Of a DNA stretch of 64,000 bases, positions 26,001 through 36,116 are shown one piece after another. The notes under the pieces are model-generated. The model did not search any database, had not been told where the DNA came from, and saw only the letters and a list, made by a program, of their open reading frames with translations. How positions within the stretch are numbered: the stretch's first letter is position 1; each line of letters starts with the position of its first letter. The position numbers and the translations under genes are program-made. The stretch is taken from contig NC_057916.1 in the NCBI RefSeq assembly GCF_018873765.1, positions 26,397,001 to 26,461,000 of the forward strand. Reading direction: 5' to 3'. The stretch comes from Telopea speciosissima (lineage: Eukaryota; Streptophyta; Magnoliopsida; Proteales; Proteaceae).

Positions 26001-27855
26001 AAAACAATATCATTAGCAAAAAACATACACAAAGAAACCTCATCTTGAATGTCTCTGGTTAAATCATCCATGATAAGCGCAAACAAATAAGGGCTTAAAG
26101 CTGATCCTTGACGTAACACAATTGTAAAGTTGATCCTGCTTTTGTCTATTTAACACAAACCCTTCGAAATATAGAAATTGTCTAAAGACTTCAGTGCTAA
26201 TTTTTAATAATAATAATAACTTAGCGACAGGGGACAATACTTTTGAAGATTAACTTATACCTACCACTTGTCGCCTAAAGTATTTGAGCTACTCTGATAG
26301 ACATGAATGTATCATTTTCCTAATTAATGACTCAAAAGAATGTATTGAAATGGGCAAACCTGTGAATGGACCTCAATAGCCACCTCCATATGATGCTCCT
26401 TTAACACGATCCAGACAATGTTAAACAAATCCCAGACAATTTATCCTTGAAATGCGTTCTAGGCCAGCCTACATACACCCCTAGATGAAACCATGCGCTA
26501 GAGGCAATTATGAATTAGAAGCAAATTTAAGCTATCATGAAACAGAACAAAATCTATCTCACCATGGACAAATGTGAATACAGAATGAAGAAAAAACATC
26601 ATGAATCAAAACTTCTTCAACATGATGCCCTCTACAAGATTAAAACTTCTAGCAGTGAGGGACACTATGTTTTGGCAAGCTTTGGGGAAAATCAGAAGGA
26701 TCCAGGCACATGGATATAGATTGGTTATTTGAGCATCTTCGTGCAGTCCAACTGTTGTCAGACTAGCATCAAGATAACATAAGAGATCCAGTAGCATGGA
26801 TTAAATGTAATAGCTGAATTGGGAAAGCTTTAGTTTTAATTATTAATTTGACTTCCTTTGAACTTTATAGAAATTTACAAACGCAACAAAGGTATAAACA
26901 AGATATACAATATCATCAGAACTCCACAAGTAAAGGTGAGATAACCTATTTAAAGTATAAATTAGATATAAAAAATCACTAGAATTTCACAAGCAAAGGT
27001 AAGAAAAACCTATCCAAGATTACGCACCAGGCTATAGACGTTAATGTCAACTATGAACCTAATTATATTTAGTACCGTAAAACAACAAAGAACCCAACTA
27101 TGTAGTGGAAGATTCAAAAAGACATATGCATATGAAACTATCCCATTTTACCAGGTAAATAAAAGATGAGGCCCAAACAGAGTTTGTTTCCGCACCAATA
27201 CATGTAATGCTGTCCAAGAATGAAGGCATGAAAGAATTAACTAAAACCACATTGATCATGTAAGTGAAATCCACTTGACAATTAGAGAGCGAGAGAGAGA
27301 GAGAGAGAGAACCGTACCATAAGCACAGTGAATGAAGATTGGTCTTTTCTGATCTCTCTTTCTACAAGCCCACTGAACAGCAGACTCGATTTCAGCAGGT
27401 TGAGGAGCCCTTGTATCCCACGTTGGAACACAAAGATAAGCATTCTTCGAGAGAGCTGTACTTCTTGGGAGCTCAGAAGTGCAATCAATAATGGCAGGAT
27501 CACCAGGAGGCAATTTATCCAATGAAAAAGGCCATCCTCCGACGAATAAACCCTCACAAATTTCACTATAGGGCGGTTCCCTACTCCACATTCTCCGCAA
27601 GAACGAGAAGAAACGAACAAAATACAAATATGAGCCAAACATAACCATGGACCAAATGGGAAAGCTCCCGTCAGATCTCTTCCCCAAGAGCATGGGAAGA
27701 TTGATGGCTGGGTGAGAAGCAACGGAAACCAAAAGAGCTACTAAAGAAGCATATAAGAAGGGAAGTGACAAGAAGATGAAGCCCAAAGCTCTCAGATAAG
27801 CAAACACCAACAACAGAACAATTGCCTTCAACCCAATCAATACGGAAATACCCAT
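23061..27855 (-). CDS. Membrane-anchored dual-specificity (tyrosine) phosphatase-like protein, 2 exons
   Basis: Exon 1 is 27855-27318 and exon 2 is 23302-23061, joined across a GT-AG intron of 4,015 bp to give 259 residues. The junction falls inside the active-site loop: the exons together encode IHCAYGHGRSVAVMCALL, a complete HCx5R signature (Cys nucleophile, Arg for phosphate). A probable general-acid Asp is in the upstream PTWDTRAP block. The first 50 residues are strongly hydrophobic, with a second hydrophobic stretch at about 66-85, so the enzyme should be tethered to a membrane with the catalytic part on one side. The architecture recalls the bacterial YnbD-like and plant At4g18593-type dual-specificity phosphatases; that assignment is from memory and the substrate is unknown. 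The start is the first Met of the open frame. A (CT)n run directly follows the donor. Confidence 0.85.
24169..24340. repeat. 112-bp direct duplication in the phosphatase intron
   Basis: TATGGCAAGCTTCCTTTCAA starts at 24169 and again at 24281, both followed by CTAATCTCCTCAACATGGA. ATACAGACTCTAGAAATGT also occurs twice (24258 and 24321). A T-rich (TTTA)n insert separates parts of the first copy. Confidence 0.85.
25148..26130 (-). mobile_element. LINE 3' half inside the phosphatase intron (minus)
   Basis: Minus-strand frames give, in order, LRQGSALSPYLFALIMDDLT and CMFFANDIVLVDET (the RT catalytic region with the FADD-type motif read as FAND), then FGYTRTDNEMMKIDEREIP, MYGAECLAVKKHRIDKL and HGHVQQRPLDAPVRRSD / IKRVRGRPKMTLGEVV. 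The frame changes at least twice and stops occur. The element ends with GACCCCATTTAGTTGGGATA and a GTTGTTGTTATTGTT tail. It is 5'-truncated and lies antisense to no exon, in the same orientation as the host gene. Confidence 0.88.
25187..25390. repeat. 102-bp tandem duplication inside the LINE tail
   Basis: Positions 25187-25288 and 25289-25390 are almost identical (GGTCAGCTCCTTGCCCTCCA ... AAGGTCATTTTA), with one visible C/T difference (CAGCTCTATT against CAGTTCTATT). The duplication postdates insertion or was carried by a rearranged copy. Confidence 0.92.
27284..27312. repeat. (GA)n tract at the phosphatase intron donor
   Basis: On the coding (minus) strand this is a (CT)n run beginning about 6 bases after the GTACGG donor, giving a pyrimidine-rich start to the intron. 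Confidence 0.9.
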
Positions 27856-29437
27856 ATTCCCCTCTTCTTCTAATCTCTAAATTGTGGTTATCGAATGTAT
27901 ACTGCGTGGGTTTCTGATGAATAATCACAGAGATCTTCTTATAGCAAAGGGACAAAAAAACCACAACGTACCGATCAACGCATCAATCATCGTTCACGCA
28001 TAGTCTGGAACAATTCAAAGGCAAAAAGTGTCTTTTGGCTAAAAGGTCGCAGTGTGTCGTTGAGCATCATCCACCGGTTTTTGCTGGGTTTAGGAATTTG
28101 TAGATTTGGGCAAGGCATGTCTCTCTCTCTCTCTCTCTCGCTGGGTTGTAGCTTCTCACTGATGAGAACGGTAAAGGAGTTTACAAATATTCCCCTAAAG
28201 GGAGAGGGGCAAGAGACAAAAATGTAACATTATAACTTTTAATGGTGTCGTAAGATTGACAGTTGTAATTGAGGAGAACTGACTGTCACCATTCTTCATC
28301 TCTTCATCTTAGTCTTTCTTCCCGTTCAAGAAGGCTTTGAAGCCATAGCAACCCAGAGACCTTAGATTTGAGTTGTGAGAGAAATGTGGGCGAGGGGGCT
28401 TAGGCCATGGGGTACAAAATACCTGGTGATGAGTGTCGCCTACAGAATGGCTTAAATACCTGGTGGTAAGTGTGGACTACAGAATCTAGAATTCATGCCC
28501 TGGATTATAAAAAAACCATGACTCGTCTTGGCCGTGTTTGATTCACCCAAACCATAAGATTTTTAAGATTTTGAGGAAACCGAATCAAATCCAAAAGCCT
28601 GTAAGGGTAAAAAAAAAAAAGTCCAAAATTCAAGATGACCACTCAGAAAAGCATTTTGCTATTCAGAATTTCAGATCCACAGATTGAAGAACATCATCGA
28701 TCCAGAAACTTTTTGCCATTCGGATTCATCAATTGAATAAGAGAGAAGAAAATGATTAATTGCTTACTAGCTTATATCTAGGGCTTTGTAATCACAAAAC
28801 CCTATTTACATAAGTACCAAAAGCCCTCAAGCTTAAGCAAACTGGTGTGGAGACATGCACGTCCAATGATCACCAAGCTTATAATGTGGACTTGAATCAC
28901 TACACTATTTTGTTTTAAAAAGAAGAAAGTTCCTATATAATTTTCATGTATAAAAATGCGAATCCAAAATTATTTTTCTCCGTAAACAATCTTTTCATTT
29001 ACGAAATCAAATCCAGACGGAGAGGAACATTTTGTCAAGCGAGTAGCAGGCTTGGTGGTACCTGTTCAATAGAATGACACTATATGAGATCAATAAAATA
29101 TAGAATAAACAGTACCTTATAAGACTTGCTAAAAATTAGTGGTTTTACAGACACTTTCCAAGACATACTAACAAAACTTGCATTTAGTGTGTTTTACAAT
29201 TTACACTCAATTTGGACTGCTAAGAACTTTAGCTTATCTGATCCATTTGCTGCTACTTGTACTTTACACGGAGGTACTGTTTCCCACAGCAGATTTTCAG
29301 CAGTAGTGTTAGGAGATATTCCTGCAAAATGAATTTCACCCATCCTATTCAGCAGGAAGCTGGGATATTCCTGCGAGATGAGAAGAGTCATGTTAAGTAA
29401 TTGAAAACAGAGTCAGGTTAAGTAATTGAAAAAACAT
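27856..29437. other. Phosphatase promoter region and intergenic DNA
   Basis: The first 300 bp are the presumed leader and promoter of the minus-strand phosphatase gene, including a (CT)n run at 28120-28140. Further on nothing is recognised apart from a 25-bp tandem duplication (GTCAGGTTAAGTAATTGAAA type) at about 29388-29435. Overlapping frames at 29126-29391 match nothing I know. Confidence 0.4.
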
Positions 29438-29728
29438 AGGCCCAGTTTGGTTAGAAGTGAAGAACTGAAGTAAAATTGGAACAAAAGCAAAATATAAAGT
29501 CTTGCGAACATTAACAAGAATAAATGTGTAACAAACTCAACAAAAAAAAATTAAAAATGGCTACTGAATTTTGCTTCACTTCCAATCCAAAATAGCACTG
29601 AATTTTTTCAATCACATAAAGTTTAGTATGTTATTGAGTGAGTGAGACAACTATTCTTTGTAATGATTGCAAAACTTTATGTTTTTGTTCTAATTTTACA
29701 TCACTTCACATCTAACGAAATTGGGCCT
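29438..29728. mobile_element. MITE, 291 bp, with about 50-bp terminal inverted repeats
   Basis: The left end reads AGGCCCAGTTTGGTTAGAAG and the reverse complement of the right end reads AGGCCCAATTTCGTTAGATG. Similarity continues through TGAAG, GTAAAATT, GAACAAAA and TATAAAGT for about 50 bp. GGCCCAGTTTGG-type ends are typical of PIF/Harbinger or hAT MITEs. No clean target duplication is visible. It abuts the 3' end of the exostosin pseudogene. Confidence 0.8.
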
Positions 29729-30806
29729 TCAAGATCCAACTCGTCAGAAAGATGGAAGACATAGTACCTCTTGGGAGGGTCATTCACCACGAAATGCCTC
29801 TGTACTTGCTTCACCCTCTCCTGCATTCTCAAATATCGATCCTCGGGAATATCCAGTAATTTGTTCTTATGATTGAGGATTTTACTCTTCGAACCTGGAT
29901 AGAGAACGAGTCCCCATTAAGAACGTCTCTGAACGGTAACACATAATGCTGTGAAATAAAAAATGGCACACACTCTGCATGATGGCCTCCACGATCTTTG
30001 GGCTTGTAACTTCATGCCCACTTGGGCAGATGCAGTACCTGCTCTTGTTCATCACATCATGGTAAGACACTCTTGGCATGGTATCATAGACTCTCACATC
30101 TTTATCTTTTTCTTTCCATTGCTGCAGCAGTGCCAGCCTTATACACCCATGGAGATGGCCCACAAGGAATATGCCCAAACTGGAAGGGCATATATGATGG
30201 CTGCCTCCAATAAGACTTTCAATCTCCCCGGTCTTCAGATTGATTTCAGGAAACAATGCATCCTTTCTAGGGTTGAATCATTCCGAGGTGTTTGCATTGC
30301 AGAGAGCCTTAATCAAATTGAAGTAAAGCCAACAAACATACCATGTTTTTCGTGGCCCGTCACATGCATGAAAACAAAAATCAAAAGAATCAGAATCAAA
30401 GGTTCCATTTTGTTGTTTGCAGTTGAAGTTGAAGAAGATGAGTGGGATTTTATTTTTCATTTTTTCTTAACCCAATCGTGGCAAGAAAGCATGAAATGGT
30501 CAGCTCCCTTGCTTCAATTCCAGTAAGGGATGTTTTCAGAGACGATCAGGACATAATCCATGTATGTCCAAGGAGAGCCTTATCACGGACGATGGGGTCA
30601 AACAGATGTAGGATTATCATAACTGCACTGAAGGGAAGTAAATAGATATGAGCTTCATCAGCGACGTTGGTGCAAAACTTGGTGTTGAGCCCCATCAAGT
30701 GAATGAACGCCCCTTCCATGGAGTATATGTCCTTCTAGGGGCAATCTTAGAATATCGAAGATTCACCTTACTCGTACATGTAGATTCTGAAAAGCTTTTT
30801 CATTAA
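29729..30806 (-). pseudogene. Exostosin-family (GT47) glycosyltransferase pseudogene
   Basis: Minus-strand segments follow the order of a plant GT47 exostosin domain. FRIYMYE starts near 30795. KDIYSMEGAFIHLMGLNTKF and ADEAHIYLLPFSAVMIILHL lie at about 30735-30610, then GADHFMLSCHDW near 30490, KALCNANTSE near 30300, FPEINLKTGEIESLIGG near 30230, GHLHGCIRLALLQQWKEKD near 30150, and SRYCICPSGHEVTSPKIVEA near 30010. PEDRYLRMQERVKQVQRHFV lies near 29830. Such enzymes are Golgi type-II membrane proteins making cell-wall polysaccharides. This copy is dead: at least three stops before KDIYS, a frameshift after the RDKALLG block, a stop before SKGADHF, about 100 bp of foreign sequence after CHDW, a TGA after NANTSE, two later frameshifts, and no usual C-terminus. 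No N-terminal anchor is found. Confidence 0.88.
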
Positions 30807-30819
30807 CAGACAATAGAGG

Positions 30820-31035
30820 GAGGGGGCTGTGGGAGAGGGGAGAGGGGAGAGGGAGATTTGGGGGGGGGGGGGGTAAGGATGATGCAGATGGCGGGGGAGG
30901 GCAGAGATGGGGCTGTGGTGGAGGGGCAGAGAGCAGAGGGCCGGGGGCGAGGGTGGGACCGTGGGGATGGGGGCAGGGCAGAGATGCAGAGGGCTTGGGA
31001 GGGGGTTGCCGGAGGGGAGGGACCGGAGTTAATTT
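30820..31035. repeat. Strongly G-rich tract
   Basis: About 215 bp on the plus strand consist mostly of GGGGA, GGGAG and GCAGAG words, including a run of 14 or more G near 30857-30872. Many GGG runs at short spacing would permit G-quadruplexes. It borders the 5' end of the exostosin pseudogene. Confidence 0.85.
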
Positions 31036-31885
31036 AGGATTTTGAACTAATAGGGGAGAGAGGTGGAAGTTTGTTTCTGGGGGAATCAGAAAAGAAGTTT
31101 GGGGTAGGGAAGTTTGAGTAAATATAGGGCAAGTATAGGGGAGTGATAGTAATTAGCCCTTTTTTGAGCTCTAATCGATAGAAGCCCATATACAAGAACT
31201 GAGTTAAGTTAAATAGAAAGCTACATCAAAGGATATCTTTCAGCCATACTATTCTGGACAACAGAAAGACCACAAAAAGAATCATTTCATAAGTTTGCTT
31301 TCACAGCTACCTAGTTGGCAAGTTCATCATAATTTTCAAGAGACTTACGGTTACTTTCTGCCCATATAAGACCCAAGCAATCTTTCCAAATTTCTACCCC
31401 TTCCAGCTTGACAACATTTCGACAGATCTAGGTCTGACCCACTTCATTTCAAACAAACAGCCAAACCTTCAAAAAGTGAAGGGACAACTATTAGGAGTCG
31501 ACAAATCAGATTGATTAAGGGCTGGTTAAGTAAAAGAGATTTGGCAGGCAGAATTCCCTTGATATTAAATGATCAATGGTGAGTGTGTTATCTTTACCTG
31601 CAGCCATCGAAAAATAAATGAACTTTGGCTGCTACCTCCACCCTGTAACATCTGGAAGAAATTTAGGACCACCTGGAGGTTCCAAGGCATTGAACATCAA
31701 TTTCACCAATGAGACTCCAATATCAATTTCAGGAAGAAGATTCCTACATTGGAACCTTCTATCCTTGTTCCCTGCAAAATGGTTCTGCCTTCCAAGATCA
31801 GCTACTGATCCAACCAATATGAGCCCCCAATCATAGCAATGAAAGGAACCTGAAATCTAACCATTTCCACTGCACATGATCAACT
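31036..31885. other. Noncoding stretch left of the nested LINE
   Basis: Frames on both strands at 31618-31836 overlap and resemble no family I know. No introns or motifs support a gene. Confidence 0.35.
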
Positions 31886-32039
31886 ACAAGAGCCAAGTTG
31901 AAGTTATGGAGATCAACCTTGGAACCAAAAGGTTCTAGGATAAGTAGAATGAAGACAGACTATATGGTATGTAACTTTGGTTACACTAGGACGGATAATG
32001 AGATGGTGAAAATTGATGAGGGGGAGATTCTGCAAAGTG

Positions 32040-33421
32040 TAATGTAAGGCTAGAATAGCAAGCTAAATAACCCCAAATACCCATAATATAGAAAACCAGT
32101 CAACCAATAACAAACCCTAGCCGCAGGGTACAAACTAGGTCCAAAATCAGAATTAGAAGGTGGTCTGATTCTCAGCAACCAGCCAAGTAATGGGGCTGGA
32201 ATGAAGGTCGAGTGTAGGCCTTGTTAAGGTCAACTAAGCCTCCAAGTTGGGGCTAATTTAGATGGCCAACAAAAACAGATAGAAGCAGGTCACCGAATTA
32301 GAAGGTAGGGTGTAAACAGGTAATTGAGTGTAGGAACCAAACCAGCCAACAGTTGCAACCAAACTTGGATTGAGTGGGGTAGGTTATGGGGAGAACCTGT
32401 ACTCCAAAACTCAGCCAATTCTGATGGCTAACAACTGAGATATGAGGCAGACTCGAAATTAGAAGGTTATGTGAGATCTTGCAAGCCAGTGGGAATTTGC
32501 ACTCCAAACATGGATCGATTGGAGCTCTCCTTGACAGGGCTCAGCCTTCCAAATCTCTGCTGAATCTCAGTATTAATTGCAGAGATATTTAAGCTTGAAG
32601 TTGCCAGAGAAACAAGGCTGGGAAGCAGATCTACAGGGTCTTCAAGGACTCCTTTTGGTTGATTGTAAAAGCAGCAGTCCTTGGTTTGATTGGAGGATTG
32701 AATCAAGTCTTCAAGGTGTTCTCCAGGAGCAGCTTTGCAGTCAATAAGAAGCAGCAAAGGTAGAACTCGATGGAGGGAAGTGAAGATAATGAAGAAAGGA
32801 CAAAATAGAAGGTAGGAGAAGAGGGGGATAGGGTTTTGGCTCTCTCAGCCAGGCTCTCACCAGCCCTTCATCCTCTCACCAGGATAATATTTGCACAAAG
32901 CAATCTCAAATTCAGCTTCATTAATCATGGGGGTGGCTTCTAAAAGCGTTAAATATAAATAGGGAGCAACATCTTGCCCCACAAGTTACAAGAAATTAAA
33001 AACTTAAATTAACAATGTTTTAAAATAAGAAACAATGACATAGAATCTAGGATTCATAAAATTAGAAACTAAATAAAGTCTTCTAGAAGCCTTCAAAGTC
33101 TTCCAGCTGATTTTTGCCCCTTGAGGACCCCACTTCTTAAATTACTTAAGTGATTTAGGTGTTGCTGCCAGCACTCTTTGCTTGTGGTCCCCACCTTTTA
33201 AAATAGCTCCATTGTCCCAGCATGTAGGTTTTAAAAGACTTAAGACAAAAGACAATTATGCCCCCACGATATTGGGTTTGAGAGACCCAACAAACTCCCA
33301 GCTCAAGGCTGCTTGGCCCTATGGCCCTTTGGGTTGATTCACCAATTGATTAAGTGAACCAGCCCTCTTCTTAAGCTTGCGGCTAGCATAATGCTTGCCA
33401 AACAGCTTGTCTTCTACATCA
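32040..33421. mobile_element. Solo-LTR-like element, 1,382 bp, inserted in the LINE
   Basis: AAGTG stands at 32035-32039 and again at 33422-33426, and in uninterrupted LINE copies this site occurs once. The element ends are TAATGTA and TACATCA, imperfect inverted repeats (on minus TGATGTA...TACATTA). A TG start, 5-bp duplication and no coding content suggest a solo LTR, probably minus-oriented. Internal landmarks include CAGCCAATTCTGATGGCTA, GGCTCTCTCAGCC, AATAGGGAGCAAC and a GGCCCTATGGCCC block. A second copy lies at about 37.5-39.66 kb. Confidence 0.7.
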
Positions 33422-33617
33422 AAGTGATTATTTTAGGTATATGGGCTCAATCATAAATAAAGAAGGTGATATAGAGGATGATGTGTCACAAGGAATTAAA
33501 ATAGAACGGCTGAAGTGGAGAGGTGCATCCGGAGTGTAGTGTGATCGACGTACTCCTTTATAACTTAAAAGGAAAAATTTTTAGAACAGTCCGGCTTTGA
33601 TGTATGGTGCAGAATGT

Positions 33618-33755
33618 GTTTTGTTTTTTTTTATAGGTATTCTATTCTAATGGGGGAGAGGGAAAGTGAGAACTAGGAGGCTCGAACCTGACACCTCCTA
33701 GTAGCGTGGGCTTTTACACACCATACTCTACCAACTGACTAGGCAGTGGTTCTCA
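33618..33755 (-). mobile_element. tRNA-derived SINE, 138 bp, with 12-bp target duplication
   Basis: The insert is flanked by GGTGCAGAATGT (33606-33617) and GGTGCGGAATGT (33756-33767). On the minus strand it begins TGAGAACCACTGCC, has an A-box-like TAGTCAGTTGGTAGAGTATG (about 33741-33722), a B box GGTTCGAGCCT (33688-33678), and ends in AATAGAATACC followed by an A-rich tail. This is the layout of a polymerase III promoter in a tRNA-related head with a short tail, mobilised by LINE enzymes. The family is not the Au SINE; I do not recognise it by name. Confidence 0.88.
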
Positions 33756-34168
33756 GGTGCGGAATGTTGAACAGTTAAGACGGATCATATAGATAAACTC
33801 ATTGTAGTGGGGATGAGGGTGTTGAGATGGATGACTGGCAAAACTAGGAAGGATAAAGCAAGACATGATAGTATTACAGCTGATTTGGGAGTAGCTCCGA
33901 TACATAATAAGATACGAGAAAGTCGTTTGAGGTGGCATGGCCATGTTCAACAAAGGCCTTTGGATGCTCCAGTACGGAGGAATGATTTGATTCAGATTGA
34001 AGGAACTAAAAGAGCCAGGGGCAGACCTCAAATGACCTCAAGAGAAGTGGTGAGGAAAGACATGCACAGCTTATGCCCTGTATCAAGTATGACCTCGAAT
34101 AGAGCTGATTAGAGGGCAATGATCCATGTAGCCGACCCTATTTAGTTGGGATAAGGCTGATTTGTCGT

Positions 34169-36116
34169 TTTGTACAATTAGCCACAGGAGCCAATATATT
34201 TGAGGGAAACAATTTCTAATGAAGTATCTAGACACCATCAACTTTTCCGAAACTGAGTATCCATTCCAGCGCAAATGTTGTTTAAAGACATTATGACTAC
34301 CGGAATGCCTTTTCCATGAGCTAGTACCATAAGAACTGATTCCTCCAGCCCCCAATTTGTTAAGACAGTCCATATTTAGCCACTCTGGGAATCCTCCAAA
34401 CTCTGTGGTTCAGCAGAGAACCTCCACAGCCATTCAAAACATAGTTCGAGGTCTCGCCAAGATCTTGGTTCCTATCTCGGTATTTCAAGTTACCGAGTTG
34501 AAACCAGCCACGAAACAAGAAAAGAACATAGTCTTGACCGAAATTTTGGTCCGAGATTTCGTATCAGGTCGAAATGTAATAATCCACCATATATAAATAC
34601 CAAAACTCGACTTGTCACGGTCGAAATTTCGACCACCTCTTGGTGGACTCGACTGGTTTCGTTAGTTTTTGCAGAACCCCAATTCCCCCCCCCCCAAAAA
34701 AAAAACTCTTCTGTGCTCCAAATCATACCCAAACAAGCTTGGAACAAGAGGATTTGTTGCTCAACAACAACATTTGGAGGGGATTTGCTGCCCAACAACC
34801 TTCCTTGAAGAGATTTGAACTTGTAGATAACACATTTGGAGGAGACTTGTGTGGAATATGCCATATTAGTAATTCAATATATATATGGGTAATGGGTTCT
34901 TCTATTCGTCACTATGAAGAGTGAAGCAGTTCACTTCACTATTTTTAATTTACCCTTCTGAATTGGTTTAGTGAGTTAAGGTGTAAGGGCAAAATTTCTA
35001 AATTGAACACTAATGGAAGCTTGTAGGGAGATAGCATCTTCCCTCATGGCTCTTCCTCCCCTCACTTCTCCGGCTCTGGCTTCTCCTCTTGCCTCCCCTG
35101 TCCACCCACCCCCTATGCATCTCCCCTTCTGCTCTCATTCCTAATGGAATCTTACAAATCCCCTCTCTCTCTCCCTCTCTCCCTCCCTCCCTCCCTCCCT
35201 CCCTTAACCTGTCTTTTTTTTTTCTCCCTCGATTTTGATTTGGAGTACAGCGATGCAGACTGAAGCACTTCCACTTGTGAACGGATTCTAGCTTGCGAAA
35301 CATCTCCATTTTCTTCACTTGGACTCTTAACAAAATCTCAAGGGAGAAGAACTATTGTTCCACCGAACTCGAGGCCCATCTCGGCCAAAACCTCCCCGCC
35401 ACCAAACTTACGGGTAATTCAAGGGGTTTCGGGGTTGCAAGAAGCATGAATGAGTGATGTAAAAACAAGGTAGCAGTCCATCAGAACATGCTAATCCTCA
35501 CAAAACACCTCTTCAATAAATCCTTCCCTTCTTTGGACATCTCACTCAATGTCTTGGGCAAATTCCCTGCTGGAGCAGATCAGAGAAAGATGCTCACCAA
35601 CATCCATGTCAGACTCACAACTCCAGCCAGGTTTCCCACTAATCATCTCAGCCACAACACATCCATGAGCTTGCATATGAGAGGTAGCTTACTGTTCCTT
35701 GCGTGCAACAGATTCCAGAGACATATAAAGAGGGGTTCCTCTCAAAATCAAAAGGTGGCGTTCTTCCTCTTCCTCTGTTTTTGGGACTGCTGCCATGCTT
35801 TTGCATCACCTACTAGGAACCCCTAAATTACCCTCCAAGAATGTGTTCGCCTGCTACTGCTGCTTTGAATGCTCACTTCTGCCGCCATCCGCCATCGTTG
35901 TTGCTTGTAGCTACCAGTTGTTGCAGGTGAAGAAAGACGGTAGAGAAAGATAGAATGAGAAAGGAGGAGATAGAGAGAGAATAGGAGGGGGGGGTCTGGC
36001 AAGAATCCTTCGAGAAAAGATTGGGAAGAGAGGGAAGGGTGGAAGAAGCCTGTGTATCTGCTCTAAAAGTGAATTTACAAAACTACCCCTCTATTTCAAC
36101 TCAGTAGAATATTTAT
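34169..36116. other. Noncoding stretch with simple repeats and CGAAATTT-rich DNA
   Basis: 34420-34640 is rich in words such as CGAAATTTCG, GGTCGAAAT and CTCGCC, resembling segments near 50.2 and 55.0 kb. A C-run followed by an A-run lies at 34685-34706. A CTCT/CCCT-rich stretch lies at 35160-35205. Frames at 35010-35333 (-) and 35488-35826 (+) show no known family. Confidence 0.4.

Larger units (their letters stand above)
31886..34168 (+). mobile_element. LINE 3' half, split by two later insertions
   Basis: Left part 31886-32039 encodes the GFGYTRTDNEMVKIDEGE-type block (FGYTRTDNEMVKIDEGEI). The match resumes at 33422 with YFRYMGSIINKEGDIEDDV, continues to MYGAE at 33600, breaks for a 138-bp insert, and resumes at 33756 to the tail LRWHGHVQQRPLDAPVRRND / RARGRPQMTSREVV. 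It ends near GCCGACCCTATTTAGTTGGG at 34130-34165. Comparison with the uninterrupted copy at 25-26 kb shows that both breaks are insertions. Stops and changes make it dead. Confidence 0.88.

Noticed and set aside
29950-29990. An intron in the exostosin copy between the VEAI and YVLPF blocks
   Set aside because: The spacing is 35 bases where the family needs about 36, so a one-base deletion is simpler than an intron.
29882-30526. Plus-strand frame of 187 residues
   Set aside because: It is antisense to the exostosin pseudogene, whose conserved GT47 motifs are clear on the minus strand.
33678-33741. Possible functional tRNA gene
   Set aside because: A and B boxes are present, but the insert has an A-rich tail, flanking duplications and no clean acceptor stem; it is a SINE.
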